Counted from the stretch's first letter, positions 1 through 9,012 are shown. The stretch: 64,000 nt of DNA from JANMDR01 sp031409495 (GCA_031409495.1 JANNXI010000268.1:3367-67366); one strand, 5' to 3'. Numbers and translations: made by a program. Notes: generated by a model not told the origin, from the letters alone.

Positions 1-402
1 AGCTTGCGTCGCAACTTCAGGCTGCGGCGTCGATTTAAGTGCTGTTACCTCCACACCTGCGACGGTGCCGTCGCTGGATGGTGTCAACGGCGTTACCAAT
101 GCAGGGGCACTTTGTGGCTCAGTCGCAATAACATCTGGCACCGCAGTCAGCGGTGCGATAGCCGGCGCACTATTTCTAACTACAGGCAGTGCTCGCCGAG
201 CCAATAAATACGGGCGTTCCGACAGCGTTGCCGCGAGCAGACGACTACTATCAGTTAGGCTGCGTTCTTGCGATTCACGCAAAAACGCTTCCATGCTGGT
301 GACAAAACGGTAGCCCAAATAGGGAATGAGCAACAGCACCAGCGACACCGCCATTAAGCGGGTGCGGATACTGCTAAAAAAACTATTGGCGTTGATTGCC
401 AT
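1..402 (-). CDS. Sensor histidine kinase, N-terminal part (truncated by window edge)
   Basis: The reverse strand reads open from an ATG at 402 to the window edge, giving 134 residues of an incomplete protein. The start shows a short cytoplasmic stretch, a hydrophobic segment around residues 17-28 (MAVSLVLLLIPYLGYRF) and then a periplasmic-looking Pro/Ala/Thr-rich region. No kinase core lies inside the window. The gene starts 5 bp after the stop of the OmpR-type regulator gene at 408-1097, the usual arrangement of a cognate pair. The early motif MEAFLRESQE, followed by an ERPYLL stretch, resembles my memory of the kinase of proteobacterial dedicated-sortase systems. That subfamily assignment is inference, but a membrane sensor partner is well supported by position. 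Confidence 0.7.
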   Translation of the reverse strand, partial: MAINANSFFSSIRTRLMAVSLVLLLIPYLGYRFVTSMEAFLRESQERSLTDSSRLLAATLSERPYLLARRALPVVRNSAPAIAPLTAVPDVIATEPQSAPALVTPLTPSSDGTVAGVEVTALKSTPQPEVATQA

Positions 403-407
403 TTAAA

Positions 408-1097
408 TTAAGGCTTCCAGCGATAGCCCATTCCGTACACGGTTTCAATTTCATCAAAGCTTTGATCAACTACTTGAAATTTTTTACGGATGCGCTTCAT
501 GTGGGACGTGATGGTGTTGTCGTCCACCACCATTTCGGCTTCGCGCATCAGTTGATCGCGATTCTTTACGTGACCCGGAAACTTTACCAGCGCGTGAATC
601 ATCCAAAATTCAGTCACTGTTAAAATCACCTGCTGGTTTTTCCATTCAATATTTAGGCGATTGATGTCGAGCACCAACTCACCCCGCAGCAGCACATCTT
701 CGGCCTTTCGCGGTTGCGCCTGCGCGTCCACGCGACGAAACAGCGCGGCAATGCGCGCCATTAAATGCGGCAGGCTTACGTCTTTGGTTAAGTAATCATC
801 TGCACCTAAACGCAAGCCTGAAACCACATCAAAATCACTATCGCGCGCAGATAAAAAAATAATCGGCAAACTGCTCGACAACGCCCGTAAATCGCGGCAC
901 AAGGTAAAGCCGCCATCTATTTCTTGGCCTAGCCCAATATCAATAATTGCCAGTTGCGGCAGCATGGTTTTAAAGCGGGCAAAAGCATCTAGCCGATTAG
1001 AGAATGTCTCAACCGTGTAGCCACTGCGCTTAAGCGCGTCGGCATAGTTTTCACGAATGGCGGCATCATCTTCTACTAGGGCGATATTTTTACTCAT
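408..1097 (-). CDS. OmpR-family response regulator (dedicated-sortase-system type)
   Basis: This 229-residue DNA-binding response regulator has a receiver domain at about residues 1-125 and a winged-helix effector domain at about 130-229. The acidic pair E9/D10-D11, the phospho-acceptor D53 (AIIDIGLG) and the lysine in DYLTKDVSLPHL are all present. The C-terminal end TVYGMGYRW is the typical winged-helix wing. The start at 1097 is chosen because the receiver fold begins there; an upstream in-frame ATG at 1151 would add 18 non-conserved residues. The receiver insertion IGLGQEIDGGFTLCRDLRA matches my memory of the regulator paired with proteobacterial dedicated sortases, but no sortase gene is visible in this window. 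Confidence 0.88.
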   Translation of the reverse strand: MSKNIALVEDDAAIRENYADALKRSGYTVETFSNRLDAFARFKTMLPQLAIIDIGLGQEIDGGFTLCRDLRALSSSLPIIFLSARDSDFDVVSGLRLGADDYLTKDVSLPHLMARIAALFRRVDAQAQPRKAEDVLLRGELVLDINRLNIEWKNQQVILTVTEFWMIHALVKFPGHVKNRDQLMREAEMVVDDNTITSHMKRIRKKFQVVDQSFDEIETVYGMGYRWKP

Positions 1098-1295
1098 GGC
1101 GATTATCTCAAGAAGTGTTTTGCTTCGATGTATGCAGTGTAGCAAAGCCAATGCCCCAATAAACTGCCACGCAAGCTAAATCATTTTTCTGCCACATTTC
1201 GCCAGCATTAGCGCAGCATTGACTGTAATTTTGAGCAGATTGCATAGGCTAAATAGCATCTGTTCTAACCCACAACTTTTTCATGAAGGCATCCC

Positions 1296-1430
1296 ATGAA
1301 CCAAGCCCCTACTGCAACTTTTAAATTACCGTTTGTTGTTGATGCTGCAAAAATATTGCTTGGTGCTTGTGCTGCAGGCGTGGTGGCGAGTGCGGGTTTA
1401 AGTTTAGGCGTATTGGCATTGGCACAGTAG
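1296..1430 (+). CDS. Possible small membrane protein (44 aa)
   Basis: A 44-codon frame begins MNQAPTATFKLPFVV and ends in a continuous hydrophobic segment (about residues 15-43, rich in Ala, Gly, Leu and Val) that could span the membrane once. An AAGG stretch lies 8 bp before the ATG, a fair ribosome-binding site. It sits alone between the response regulator promoter region and the terminator of the opposite-strand flavodoxin operon. No family is recognised, and coding is supported only by the ribosome site and the composition. Confidence 0.4.
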   Translation: MNQAPTATFKLPFVVDAAKILLGACAAGVVASAGLSLGVLALAQ

Positions 1431-1450
1431 CGCGGTGCCCAAAAAAGCAC

Positions 1451-1479
1451 GAAAAAAGGGCGCATATTAATATGCGCCC
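1451..1479 (-). terminator. Rho-independent terminator of the pirin/flavodoxin operon
   Basis: A perfect 22-bp palindrome (1458-1479, GGGCGC arms around an AT-rich centre) is followed, in the minus-strand direction, by a run of six T. It lies 39 bp past the stop of the flavodoxin-like gene. Confidence 0.8.
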
Positions 1480-1517
1480 GAATGACTTGCAACTGCACCT
1501 ACACAAAACCAAAAAAA

Positions 1518-2051
1518 TTAGGCCCGCAATTTTGCGGCTACTGTCAAAACTCGTTTACCGTAGGCTGACGCCGTATCCAAATCACCCTGCGGTATGCTCG
1601 CTGCTGGCTCTTGCGCTCCCACCTGCGCCATCAAACCAGAGTTGGAGCCAATTCGATTGATCGTCCCGTCGTTCATTGCGGGTTGCCCGACCCAAATCAT
1701 TCCTTGCTGCATGGCTAGGGTAATGAAATATTGGATAGTGGACAATTTATCGCCGCTTGGACTGGCGGAGATCGTGAATCCACCTGCCACTTTGTCTTTC
1801 CACGCGCTCGTAAACCACCGTTTGCTTGTGGCATCTGCAAATTTTTTAAATTGCCAACTTGCCATGCCCATATAAGTAGGGCTGCCCATAATGATGGCAT
1901 CAGCGGCGTCAAGACTTGCCCAATGCGAGTCGGAAATATTACCCTCTGCATCGATTTGAATAAGTTCAGCACCCGCGCCTTGCGCTACAAACTCGGCAAC
2001 TCTCTGGGTATGGCCATAGCCTGAATGATATACAACGACAATTTTCGACAT
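1518..2051 (-). CDS. Flavodoxin-family NAD(P)H oxidoreductase (WrbA/flavodoxin-like)
   Basis: This 177-residue flavodoxin-fold protein probably binds FMN and reduces quinones or other small acceptors in the cytoplasm. The N-terminal strand-loop (VVVYHSGYGHTQRVAE) is the FMN phosphate loop, and GSPTYMGMAS near residue 60 is the second FMN-contact loop. The length fits short flavodoxin-like reductases rather than full WrbA (about 200 residues). The ATG at 2051 has an AGGA site about 8 bp upstream and is preferred over the TTG one codon earlier. It follows the pirin gene by 19 bp on the same strand, so the two are probably co-transcribed in an oxidative or electrophile-stress context. Confidence 0.85.
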   Translation of the reverse strand: MSKIVVVYHSGYGHTQRVAEFVAQGAGAELIQIDAEGNISDSHWASLDAADAIIMGSPTYMGMASWQFKKFADATSKRWFTSAWKDKVAGGFTISASPSGDKLSTIQYFITLAMQQGMIWVGQPAMNDGTINRIGSNSGLMAQVGAQEPAASIPQGDLDTASAYGKRVLTVAAKLRA

Positions 2052-2070
2052 CAAATTTTTCCTAAAATAA

Positions 2071-2772
2071 TTAAGCTGCTAAATCAAACACGATTACCTC
2101 TGCGTCTACGCCTTCATTCAAAATTAGTGCATTCTCCTGCGCAATTTTTAGCGCATCGCCCGCAGCTAGCGCGACCCCATTTACCAACAGTTGCCCGCGC
2201 ACGACATGCACATAAGCAAGCCGCTTTGGGTCTAGCACCAACGAAGCGTTTTCAGCGCCGTCAAACAGCCCCGCATACATGCGCGCGTCCGCCTGAATAT
2301 GCACGCTGCCGTCCACGCCGCCCAGGCTTGCAACTAGCCGTAACTGCCCGCGTTTAACGGCGGGTGCAAAAGTTTTTTGCTCGTAACTAGGCGCAATATT
2401 GTTGGTATTGGGCTCAATCCAAATCTGTAAAAAATGCGTGGTTTTGCCCGGTGCGTGATTAAATTCAGAATGCGTAATGCCGCTGCCAGCACTCATGCGC
2501 TGTACATCATTTGGCGGAATAGATTCGATATTACCAAGGCTATCTTTATGGCCCACTGCACCTTCCAACACATAGGTGATAATTTCCATATCGCGATGGC
2601 CATGCGTACCGAAGCCACGTGCAGGCTCAATCTGGTCTTCGTTAATCACACGCAAATTTCCCCAGCCCATATTGGCGGCGTCGTGATAGCCCGCAAAACT
2701 GAATGAATGGAAACTTTTTAGCCAGCCATGATCTGCATAGCCACGATCCTGCGATTTTCTGACGGTCAACAT
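2071..2772 (-). CDS. Pirin family protein (YhhW-like)
   Basis: This 233-residue bicupin pirin has its metal-binding N-terminal cupin in the stretch GFGTHGHRDMEIITYVLEG (two His, then the His/Glu pair) and HSEFNH further on. Family members bind Fe and include quercetin 2,3-dioxygenase-active and redox-sensing proteins; the substrate here is unknown. A strong AAAGGAG site precedes the ATG. The gene heads a two-gene operon with the flavodoxin-like gene and diverges from a LysR regulator gene 106 bp away. That regulator is the likely controller. Confidence 0.92.
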   Translation of the reverse strand: MLTVRKSQDRGYADHGWLKSFHSFSFAGYHDAANMGWGNLRVINEDQIEPARGFGTHGHRDMEIITYVLEGAVGHKDSLGNIESIPPNDVQRMSAGSGITHSEFNHAPGKTTHFLQIWIEPNTNNIAPSYEQKTFAPAVKRGQLRLVASLGGVDGSVHIQADARMYAGLFDGAENASLVLDPKRLAYVHVVRGQLLVNGVALAAGDALKIAQENALILNEGVDAEVIVFDLAA

Positions 2773-2850
2773 TTTTGGCTTCTCCTTTAATGTCGAAATT
2801 TTAACGCCACCAAACCATCAAAACAATCTACTATAATTGATGATTACCTT

Positions 2851-2861
2851 CAAATAATTTG
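2851..2861. promoter_or_regulatory. Palindrome in the pirin/LysR divergent promoter
   Basis: The perfect short palindrome CAAATAATTTG lies in the 106-bp AT-rich gap between the divergent pirin and LysR genes, where an autoregulating LysR protein would bind. Function is inferred from position only. Confidence 0.35.
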
Positions 2862-2878
2862 AATAAACAGGATTCCCT

Positions 2879-3850
2879 ATGGTGCAACAAGTTCGCAATT
2901 TGCTTACCCCAGAAACCTTAACCATGCTGCAGGCCATTGCCCGCGAGGGCTCATTGGCAGGGGCTGCGCGGGTGATGGGCTTAGTGCCTAGCGCGGTGAC
3001 TTATCGTGTCCGCCAGCTGGAAGAAGGTTTGGATGTATTGCTGTTTGATCGCAGCGCGCGCAAAGCCAGCCTCACAGCTGCAGGGCAAGAGCTTTTAACC
3101 GAGGGCGACCATATTTTGGCGCAGCTTGAGGCCGTAGCGCAGCGGGTGAAGCGCGTGGCTACTGGCTGGGAGCCAAAGCTAATCATTGCGGTAGATAGCT
3201 TAATTTTGCAGCGCACCTTGCTCGAGTTATGCGAAGCATTTTTTGCCTTAAACCCACCCACGCAACTAAAACTGCAGCGCGAAACCCTCAGCGGTACATG
3301 GGAAGCGTTGGCAGAAGGCCAAGCCGATTTGGCAATCGGCGGGGTAGCCGAACAAACGGCGTCACCAAGCATCCGCATAAAACCGATGGGAGATGTGCCG
3401 TTTGTGTTTGCAGTAGCCCCGCATCATCCGCTAGCACTCGCTACCGAGCCGCTATCGGATGCCACGTTGGCGCAGCACCGCGCGGTAGCCGTAGCCGACA
3501 GCACGCGTCGCGGTAACGGTTTAAGCCTTGGGTTGCTTGCGGGGCAATCTGTGCTCACCGTGTCCGACATGCAAACGAAGCTAGATGCCCAATTGCGGGG
3601 CTTAGGCAGCGGGTTTGTACCGCTTTGCATGGCGCAGCCCTACATTAACAGCGGGCTATTAGTGGCGAAGCAAACCGAACGTGCGGCAAGGATAGTTACC
3701 GTGAGCTATGCCTGGCGGGCGGCACAAGTAACGCTTAAAAAGTCACAGGCCAAAGATCATCCCCACGACAAAATGCCCGGACGCGCCCTCCAATGGTGGC
3801 TAGATCAGTTGGCCAACAGCACCACCCGCCATGCCTTGTTGCACGCTTAA
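2879..3850 (+). CDS. LysR-family transcriptional regulator
   Basis: This 323-residue LysR-type regulator has a winged helix-turn-helix at about residues 10-70 (LQAIAREGSLAGAARVMGLVPSA, then the VRQLEEGL recognition region) and a periplasmic-binding-protein-like sensor domain from about residue 98. It is transcribed away from the pirin/flavodoxin operon, the classic LysR arrangement, so it most likely controls that operon and itself. A GGA ribosome site precedes the ATG. The effector is unknown. The C-terminus is slightly longer than the usual 300 residues. Confidence 0.92.
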   Translation: MVQQVRNLLTPETLTMLQAIAREGSLAGAARVMGLVPSAVTYRVRQLEEGLDVLLFDRSARKASLTAAGQELLTEGDHILAQLEAVAQRVKRVATGWEPKLIIAVDSLILQRTLLELCEAFFALNPPTQLKLQRETLSGTWEALAEGQADLAIGGVAEQTASPSIRIKPMGDVPFVFAVAPHHPLALATEPLSDATLAQHRAVAVADSTRRGNGLSLGLLAGQSVLTVSDMQTKLDAQLRGLGSGFVPLCMAQPYINSGLLVAKQTERAARIVTVSYAWRAAQVTLKKSQAKDHPHDKMPGRALQWWLDQLANSTTRHALLHA

Positions 3851-3950
3851 AAATATATTGCTATTGCTTTAACCCGTTTGATGGTCATGCCGCGATTAAG
3901 CTACACCAAGCGCATTTTTAGCGCAATTTCCATCCACTATTGGAGGCAAC

Positions 3951-6900
3951 ATGAACAAAAATAACAAATGGTCACGCAAGCTTTTAGCCATAGTGAGTGC
4001 TACGAGTGTAGCCAGCGCGCTCAGCGTCGTTGGTCTGGTCAGCATTGCCGCCGTACCCTCAGCCCCAGTAGTGCAGCCACTTCCGTCTTTGCTACGTCAT
4101 ACCCCGCCAGCATTGGGCGATGCGACCGCACCGCCGCGGCGTAAAATAATGCCCAATATTGAAATGCCGCGGCCGCCCATGCTCACTTGGCCGCGCGCGG
4201 TTGAAAGTAACCTATTACCCGCTGAATTAAAGCTTTTACGGGTGGAAGCCAGCGTACAAGGCGGCTTTGCACAAACCACTTACGACATCACGGTAAGCAA
4301 CCCGAACAATCGGCTGATGGAAGGCGAGCTCCAATTTCCGCTACAAGACGGGCAGGACATTATTAGCTTTGCAATGGAAGTAAACGGCGTGTTGCGCGAG
4401 GCCATGCCGGTGGACAAAGCCAAAGGCCAAGCGGTGTTTGAGGACATTGTGCGTCAACGCGTTGACCCGGGCTTATTGGAACGCACTCAGGGCAATAATT
4501 TCAAACTACGCCTCTATCCAATACCCGCAAACGGTACTAAACGCGCAGTAATTCGCACTGGACAGAACCTACAATCGAGCGCCAACGGCTTGGCGCGTTT
4601 TGCCGTGCCGGTGAGTATTGGCGTTGCCGCGAAGCAGCTAGATGTAGAACTTAAAATTGCTGGCAATACACCAACGCTGTTGATCAATCCGTTCAACGAT
4701 AAGCAGTTTGCAACTGCCTTCCGCTACAGCGGCACCAGCGCAGCTGCCGAGGTGCAAGGCACTGTGGTGTTAGATATTCCGGTGTTGCGCACAGCCGCAG
4801 CCACGGTAAGTACATTTGAAGGAAAGCGCTATTTCGTGGCCGACATTGTACTAAATGATGCCTTGGAGAAGCCCGTAAATAGGGCGCTGCCAAGGCATAT
4901 TGGATTGCTGTGGGATAGCTCACTCAGTGCATCAAAGCGCAATGTTGCGCGTGAGCTGGCGTTGCTAGACGGCTACTTTGGGAAGATTAAAAATACTGAA
5001 ATCACACTCACCATATTTCGCGATGCTGCTGAAACCAAGCAAAAATTTACCGTGCGCGATGGAAATTGGTCGCGGTTGCGCACCGTGCTCGAGGCCGCGC
5101 CGCGCGATGGCGCAAGCAATCTCCACGCCGTTGATAACGCACAGAGCGTGAGCGAATATCTATTGTTCAGTGATGGTTTGTTCAACTACGGCGCCGCTTT
5201 TAATGCCGCACTACCGAGGTTTAACGCGCAGGTATACGCCGTCAATTCGGCATCTGAGCTCGATAGCGTGGTGCTGCGCCAAATTTCAGAAAGGTCAACT
5301 TTGGGCGGTCGCTTGGTTGATTTAAATAAGCAATCAGCGGAGGATGCCGTAGCGCAATTGATCGAAAAAGTACGCACCGTGCGCGACATTAAAATTAGTG
5401 GTGCGAGTGAAGTTGTGCTGGCATCAAACATCGTAAGTAACGGCAATTTAGTGGTGGCAGGCGTGCTGGATGATTTCGCGGTTAGCACCGCCAATGGCTC
5501 AAAAAGCGCTATTTCTATGGCTTTACAGCTAGATGGTGAAGCGATGCGCAACATCAATGTGCCTGTTACCGTTGACGCGGATAGCGACGGCAGCGCACGG
5601 CGTTGGGCGATGTTGCGGATAAACAACCTAGATGGCGAATATCAGCTTAACCGCGCTGAAATTCGTCGCTTAGGCAATAAATTTGCACTAGCCTCGCGCG
5701 AAACATCGTTAATCGTGCTCGGCACCGTGCAAGACTATGTGCGCCACGACATCACGCCACCGTTAATGCTACGCAAAGAATACGACGCGCTAAAAGCGCA
5801 AGGCCAAACCGCTGCGCGCGCTGATAGGCAGAAGCATATTGATAACGTGATGGCGCGATTTAACGAGAAAGTGACTTGGTGGGAGCGCACTTATCCAAAA
5901 TATCCGATTAAAGTTGAAGCCGCTAAACGCGACATGCTGGAGCAATCAGCTACCCTAGGCATTCGCGGCTTAAGTGAAGCGGATGCTTCCCGCTCACCAC
6001 CTCCGCCTGCATTTGCTCCGCCCGCTTCACCTATGGCGCCCGCAGCTAGAGCGAGCGCCCCAATGGAATCACTTGCCGAAGGCCGGGTAGGAAGCGCTTC
6101 AGCATCTAATCGTATGGCGCAAAGCCCGCGCGCGGACATGGCTAAAGAAAAAAAGGCAACGACTCAGGGTCAATTTAACGAAACTACTGCGGCTATCACG
6201 CTAAAAAGCTGGCAGCCCAACGCACCGTATTCTGCACGGCTGCGCGAAGCGGAAGGCGATGCTGTCTATCGCGCCTACCTTGATGAAGCGCCGAGTTATA
6301 ACAACAGCAGCGGCTTTTATCTGGATGCGGCGGAGATTTTGTTTGATAAAAAACAAACTGCATCGGCGTTACGCGTGCTGAGCAACTTGGCAGAAATGAA
6401 CTTAGAAAACCGTGGTTTGCTCCGCATTTTGGCCCAGCGTCTATTACAGGCTGGGCAACCTAAGTTGGCGATTCCAGTATTGCGTAGAGTGTTGTTGTTA
6501 GCGCCGAACGAGCCACAATCGTATCGCGATTTAGGTCTTGCTTTAGCTGCGGATAAGCAATATCAGGCGGCCATCAATATGCTGTACGAAGTGGTAGAAC
6601 GCCCGTGGCATAACCGTTTCCCAGAGATTGAATTGATTACTTTGGCGGATTTAAACGGCATTTTGGCCACTGCAAATGAGAAGCTTGATGTGAGCCGTAT
6701 TGATCCGCGCTTTATAAAGAATATGGCGCTTGATTTACGCGCGGTGCTGACGTGGGATGCCGACAATACCGACATTGATTTATGGATTACTGACCCGCTG
6801 AACGAAAAGGTGTTTTACGGTAATCGCTTCGGGCGTCAAGGCGGCAGGATGAGCTTGGACTTTACTGGTGGTTACGGCCCTGAAGAGTTTTCATTGCGCG

Positions 6901-7097
6901 AAGCCGCACCCGGCACCTATCGCATCGAAGCCCATTATTACGGTAGCCGCAGCCAAACTGCGAGTGGGCCTACTACCCTGCAAGTTGCGGTAACGACAGG
7001 ATTTGGACGTGGTAATGCGAAGCAAAAAGTGATTACCTTGCGCTTAAAAGACCGTGCTGAAAAAATTTATGTTGGGCAAATTGAAATCGGCAAATAA
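3951..7097 (+). CDS. VIT / von Willebrand A / DUF2135 domain protein
   Basis: This 1,048-residue exported protein has an N-terminal signal or anchor segment (about 10-36). A VIT domain follows at about 80-215 (ANNRLMEGELQFPL type), then a VWA-like region from about 310 with a DxSxS metal site (DSSLS). A Pro/Ala/Ser-rich linker lies near 675-720, tetratricopeptide-like helices at about 800-880, and a C-terminal DUF2135 domain at about 930-1045 (DNTDIDLWITDP). An excellent TGGAGG site precedes the ATG. The VIT-VWA architecture recalls targets of proteobacterial dedicated sortases, but no C-terminal sorting motif or hydrophobic tail is present. Function is probably adhesive or scaffold-like at the cell surface or periplasm; the ligand is unknown. 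Confidence 0.88.
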   Translation: MNKNNKWSRKLLAIVSATSVASALSVVGLVSIAAVPSAPVVQPLPSLLRHTPPALGDATAPPRRKIMPNIEMPRPPMLTWPRAVESNLLPAELKLLRVEASVQGGFAQTTYDITVSNPNNRLMEGELQFPLQDGQDIISFAMEVNGVLREAMPVDKAKGQAVFEDIVRQRVDPGLLERTQGNNFKLRLYPIPANGTKRAVIRTGQNLQSSANGLARFAVPVSIGVAAKQLDVELKIAGNTPTLLINPFNDKQFATAFRYSGTSAAAEVQGTVVLDIPVLRTAAATVSTFEGKRYFVADIVLNDALEKPVNRALPRHIGLLWDSSLSASKRNVARELALLDGYFGKIKNTEITLTIFRDAAETKQKFTVRDGNWSRLRTVLEAAPRDGASNLHAVDNAQSVSEYLLFSDGLFNYGAAFNAALPRFNAQVYAVNSASELDSVVLRQISERSTLGGRLVDLNKQSAEDAVAQLIEKVRTVRDIKISGASEVVLASNIVSNGNLVVAGVLDDFAVSTANGSKSAISMALQLDGEAMRNINVPVTVDADSDGSARRWAMLRINNLDGEYQLNRAEIRRLGNKFALASRETSLIVLGTVQDYVRHDITPPLMLRKEYDALKAQGQTAARADRQKHIDNVMARFNEKVTWWERTYPKYPIKVEAAKRDMLEQSATLGIRGLSEADASRSPPPPAFAPPASPMAPAARASAPMESLAEGRVGSASASNRMAQSPRADMAKEKKATTQGQFNETTAAITLKSWQPNAPYSARLREAEGDAVYRAYLDEAPSYNNSSGFYLDAAEILFDKKQTASALRVLSNLAEMNLENRGLLRILAQRLLQAGQPKLAIPVLRRVLLLAPNEPQSYRDLGLALAADKQYQAAINMLYEVVERPWHNRFPEIELITLADLNGILATANEKLDVSRIDPRFIKNMALDLRAVLTWDADNTDIDLWITDPLNEKVFYGNRFGRQGGRMSLDFTGGYGPEEFSLREAAPGTYRIEAHYYGSRSQTASGPTTLQVAVTTGFGRGNAKQKVITLRLKDRAEKIYVGQIEIGK
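4861..4895. repeat. Intragenic copy of the GCCC-AAATA-GGGC palindrome
   Basis: Inside the VIT gene, CCTTGG / CCAAGG outer arms enclose GCCC-GTAAATA-GGGC, so the site can fold as a hairpin. The core matches the intergenic palindromes at gene ends elsewhere in the window. It stays in frame with the gene. Confidence 0.5.
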
Positions 7098-7133
7098 ACT
7101 GTTTTAATGCTCGGCTCAACAATGCAGCGTCAC

Positions 7134-7168
7134 AACGCGGAAAAAGTGGTTTTTTCCGCGTTTTTTCT
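7134..7168 (+). terminator. Rho-independent terminator after the VIT gene
   Basis: AACGCGGAAAAA pairs with TTTTTCCGCGTT across a short GTGG loop and is followed by a T run. It lies 37 bp past the VIT gene stop. Confidence 0.85.
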
Positions 7169-7213
7169 ATACGACCAAGCGCCGCCGCCCCGAAGCTCCG
7201 TTACACTGAGGGG

Positions 7214-7849
7214 ATGGATCAAAAACCACCTGAAGAAGCTTCATTTTTAACAGACGAATCGCTGATGTCGCGCTATATGCGCGGCGAAAATCAAGCTTTT
7301 AATTCGCTCTACACACGCCACAAACCCGCGCTGCTAGGCTTTATCGGGCATTTATGCGTAGGAAAACTACCGCATGAAAAAGTGGAAGAAATTTTTCAAG
7401 AAGTATGGCTAAACTTGATTCAGGGTGCCGAACGCTATGTGCCCAACATCAATGGCGCTAGTTTTCGCACCTATCTCTATACACTGGCGCATCGCCGAGT
7501 AGTAGATGGTTTTAGAGCGGCAGGCGCAACGGCCAAAGTGATTGCCGATGTGCAAGCGTGGGATGGTGAAGATGCAGGTTCTGATTTTGGTTCTAACGTA
7601 GCGCAAGGTATGGCCAGCCGTGTGGATGAACCCGACACACAGGCTGTAGCACAGCAACAAGGTGCGGCAATCATGCAAGCCTTGGCGGCATTACCGGCAC
7701 CACAGCGCGAGGCGTTTTTGTTATCAGAAGATGCAGGAATGACAGTAGAAGCCATTGCGCAGGCAACTAACGTAAATGTAGAAACCGCAAAAAGTCGTTT
7801 GCGTTATGCAGTGGCAAAATTGCGCGATGCACTAAAGGATTACCTATGA
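7214..7849 (+). CDS. ECF-type RNA polymerase sigma factor
   Basis: This 211-residue sigma-70-family protein carries region 2 at about residues 18-90 (NSLYTRHKPALLGFI and EEIFQEVWLNLIQ) and region 4 at about 145-205 (LPAPQREAFLLSEDAGMTVEAIAQ, then VNVETAKSRLRYA). It would direct RNA polymerase to a small regulon. The next gene overlaps it by 4 bp (ATGA) and encodes a one-pass membrane protein, the usual sigma/anti-sigma layout. The start at 7214 has GGGG immediately upstream; a shorter start at codon 18 is possible. Confidence 0.9.
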   Translation: MDQKPPEEASFLTDESLMSRYMRGENQAFNSLYTRHKPALLGFIGHLCVGKLPHEKVEEIFQEVWLNLIQGAERYVPNINGASFRTYLYTLAHRRVVDGFRAAGATAKVIADVQAWDGEDAGSDFGSNVAQGMASRVDEPDTQAVAQQQGAAIMQALAALPAPQREAFLLSEDAGMTVEAIAQATNVNVETAKSRLRYAVAKLRDALKDYL

Positions 7850-8925
7850 TGATTACCGGAGAGACTGTAGTAGCGTCGGCACATTTGCCACCACAGTTAC
7901 CAGCGCTGCCGGGCGACGTGAATGACGCCTTGCGTAAGGCCTATGCGAAGTCGAAAACTGCGGTTGAACTACGCCCAGTCATTGACCAAACTATACTCAA
8001 CGCCGCCCGCGAAAATGCGCGGCAGTCGATGCCGTTTTACAAAAAAATACCCTGGTACACCCAATTTAGTATGGCAGGTGCTGTGTTTGGCTCGCTTTTT
8101 TTAAGCTCCGTGGTGATCTACAAAACCGTGGTGCATAAGCATGACAAAGGTATTGAAGAGTTAGTCACAGCAGAAGTAGCCGTAAAAACCGAAGAAGCTC
8201 GTAAAAAAGCGCCGATGGTAGTCAGTATTTTGGCGGAGAATGGCGGCGCACCTATCCTTGCAGTGGCTCCCGCAGCGCCTGCTGTAGGTATAGCGGCACC
8301 ACCACTGGATGCGGCCAAGGCAACCCTGATGGCCTCTGCAGAGCCTATGATTCAAGCCAAAGTATTAGCGCAGCCCGCGCCTGCAGCAGCGCTTGGTGCG
8401 GTTACTGAGTCGGCGAAAGTCGTTGCAAAAGCTGATACTACGGCACGCCAGCAAGACCGCATTATTTTGGCTGATGCTGCGCCACTGGCAAACGAAGTGC
8501 GTAGTCGCCGCGCGGACGCTCCGGCAGACTCAAGAGCCGGAACAGTCACACTTTCCGGCTCAAAGAAAGAACTTGAGAAGGCCAAGGAGGCAAAGGAAGT
8601 AAGAGAAGCAAACATCGTTATCGCCGCCGCGGCACCAGCGCCAGCAGCCGTTGCATTGGCGCCGCCAGCACCGACTCCAGTAGTCGCACAAGGCTCAGTA
8701 ACATCGGCAACAACGACGTTATCGGCCGCACCCGCAAGAGCTGCCGCACCCGCCATCGGTGCGACAACATCGCCGGCAGAAACCGCACAAGCGTGGCAAG
8801 CGCGAGTCGAAATTTTACAGCGGACTGGTAAAATAGCGCTCGCCAAAACTGAGCTAAAAGCGCTGTTAAAACGCTATCCAGACACCGTTTTGACGAACGA
8901 CTTAAAACGCTTGTTGGCGGATTAA
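7846..8925 (+). CDS. Putative anti-sigma-type membrane protein, Ala/Pro-rich
   Basis: This 359-residue protein has a cytoplasmic N-terminus of about 70 residues, one membrane segment at about 72-92 (MAGAVFGSLFLSSVVIY) and a long low-complexity Ala/Pro/Val-rich periplasmic region. A short helical C-terminus (TGKIALAKTELKALLKRYP) looks like a TPR-type end. The start overlaps the sigma gene stop (ATGA), implying translational coupling, and from that I infer an anti-sigma role. I see no zinc-finger HxxxCxxC motif, so it is not a canonical ZAS protein. The first or second of two adjacent ATG codons could be used. Confidence 0.65.
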   Translation: MMITGETVVASAHLPPQLPALPGDVNDALRKAYAKSKTAVELRPVIDQTILNAARENARQSMPFYKKIPWYTQFSMAGAVFGSLFLSSVVIYKTVVHKHDKGIEELVTAEVAVKTEEARKKAPMVVSILAENGGAPILAVAPAAPAVGIAAPPLDAAKATLMASAEPMIQAKVLAQPAPAAALGAVTESAKVVAKADTTARQQDRIILADAAPLANEVRSRRADAPADSRAGTVTLSGSKKELEKAKEAKEVREANIVIAAAAPAPAAVALAPPAPTPVVAQGSVTSATTTLSAAPARAAAPAIGATTSPAETAQAWQARVEILQRTGKIALAKTELKALLKRYPDTVLTNDLKRLLAD

Positions 8926-8939
8926 GGCGAACAATAAGC

Positions 8940-8974
8940 GCCTGAAGACGCCTTTAAATAGGGCGTCTTCAGGC
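8940..8974. terminator. Palindromic terminator-like hairpin, family core
   Basis: GCCTGAAGACGCC and GGGCGTCTTCAGGC arms surround a short A/T loop, 14 bp past the stop of the anti-sigma-like gene. No strong T run follows. It is one of six near-identical intergenic palindromes in this window. Confidence 0.7.
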
Positions 8975-9012
8975 AAAGTAAAATTGATGCAGCAGTATCT
9001 GAGGAGCAGCAA

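Noticed and set aside
8352..8846. Minus-strand frame of 164 codons, Ala-rich
   Set aside because: It is the complement of the low-complexity Ala/Pro-rich part of the anti-sigma-like gene.
7846..8925. Canonical zinc-binding anti-sigma factor
   Set aside because: The HxxxCxxC motif is absent, so only a general anti-sigma-like role by position is claimed.
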